DNA of 6,785 nt from JADFNO01 sp965369945 (GTDB lineage: Bacteria; Planctomycetota; Phycisphaerae; Phycisphaerales; SM1A02), in assembly GCA_965369945.1 (NCBI GenBank), contig CBDUST010000257.1, forward strand, positions 1-6,785. The letters are read 5' to 3'. Made by a program: the position numbers and the translations under genes. This document shows positions 6,732-6,785 of this stretch, piece after piece. The notes below the pieces were generated by a model. It was not told where the DNA came from, made no database searches, and saw only the letters and a program-made list of their open reading frames with translations. How positions within the stretch are numbered: the stretch's first letter is position 1; every line of letters starts with the position of its first letter.

Positions 6732-6785
6732 CTTCCGCTTTGGGTCAACAACGGACCTCCAGCGCCATAGCCATTTACGTCCGCT
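6732..6785. repeat. Degenerate palindromic intergenic repeat, right copy, cut by window end
   Basis: Positions 6732-6760 share 19 of 29 bases with 75-103, including TCCGCTT-like and CGGACCTC cores. The window ends in GTCCGCT (6779-6785), which looks like the start of another unit and falls at the same 28-base offset from CGGAC as seen between the two units of the left block. The copy is probably longer than what is visible here. Confidence 0.45.

Noticed and set aside
6504..6785. Leftward frame open from the right window edge to 6504
   Set aside because: Its upstream part is made of the intergenic repeat, its end overlaps the regulator, and the product is unlike any family I know. It could only be judged with sequence beyond the window.

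Overview
The window reads as a chromosomal segment from a moderately GC-rich proteobacterium. An alphaproteobacterium is most likely. That rests on family recall: SARP-type regulators fused to a TolB-like domain and TPRs are common there, and the intergenic repeat style at the window edges is familiar from rhizobia-like genomes. It cannot be proven from the sequence alone. There are four convincing genes and no tRNA, rRNA, CRISPR array, transposase or integrase.

Layout. Positions 1-296 carry no convincing gene; they hold a degenerate repeat block (about 34-103) and a small hairpin just after the stop of the first operon. Three genes run leftward with short gaps and look like one operon transcribed from about 4.1 kb toward 0.3 kb. 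They are a membrane fatty acid desaturase (3984 to 2728), a CapA/PgsA-family metallophosphatase-like protein (2695 to 1610) and an LplT-like MFS transporter (1571 to 297). The gaps are 32 and 38 nt, and the first and third genes have strong Shine-Dalgarno sequences that fix their starts well inside the longest open frames. Diverging from the operon is a 735-residue, probably membrane-anchored regulator (4323 to 6530). It has a SARP/BTAD DNA-binding half, one transmembrane helix, a TolB-like domain and C-terminal TPRs. The last 255 bases hold a short GC hairpin and a second copy of the edge repeat.

How the parts may work together (inference). A membrane-spanning SARP regulator divergent from a desaturase, CapA-like and lysophospholipid-transporter-like operon suggests an envelope-responsive system that makes, modifies or moves an unsaturated acyl lipid or acylated product. 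The 338-bp intergenic region has two features of interest. One is a set of three near-identical heptamers spaced 22 and 21 bp apart (TTGATSC on the operon strand), resembling the repeated sites used by SARP proteins. The other is a pair of mutually exclusive hairpins in the presumed desaturase leader, just upstream of its ribosome binding site. I do not recognise this exact four-gene set as a named system.
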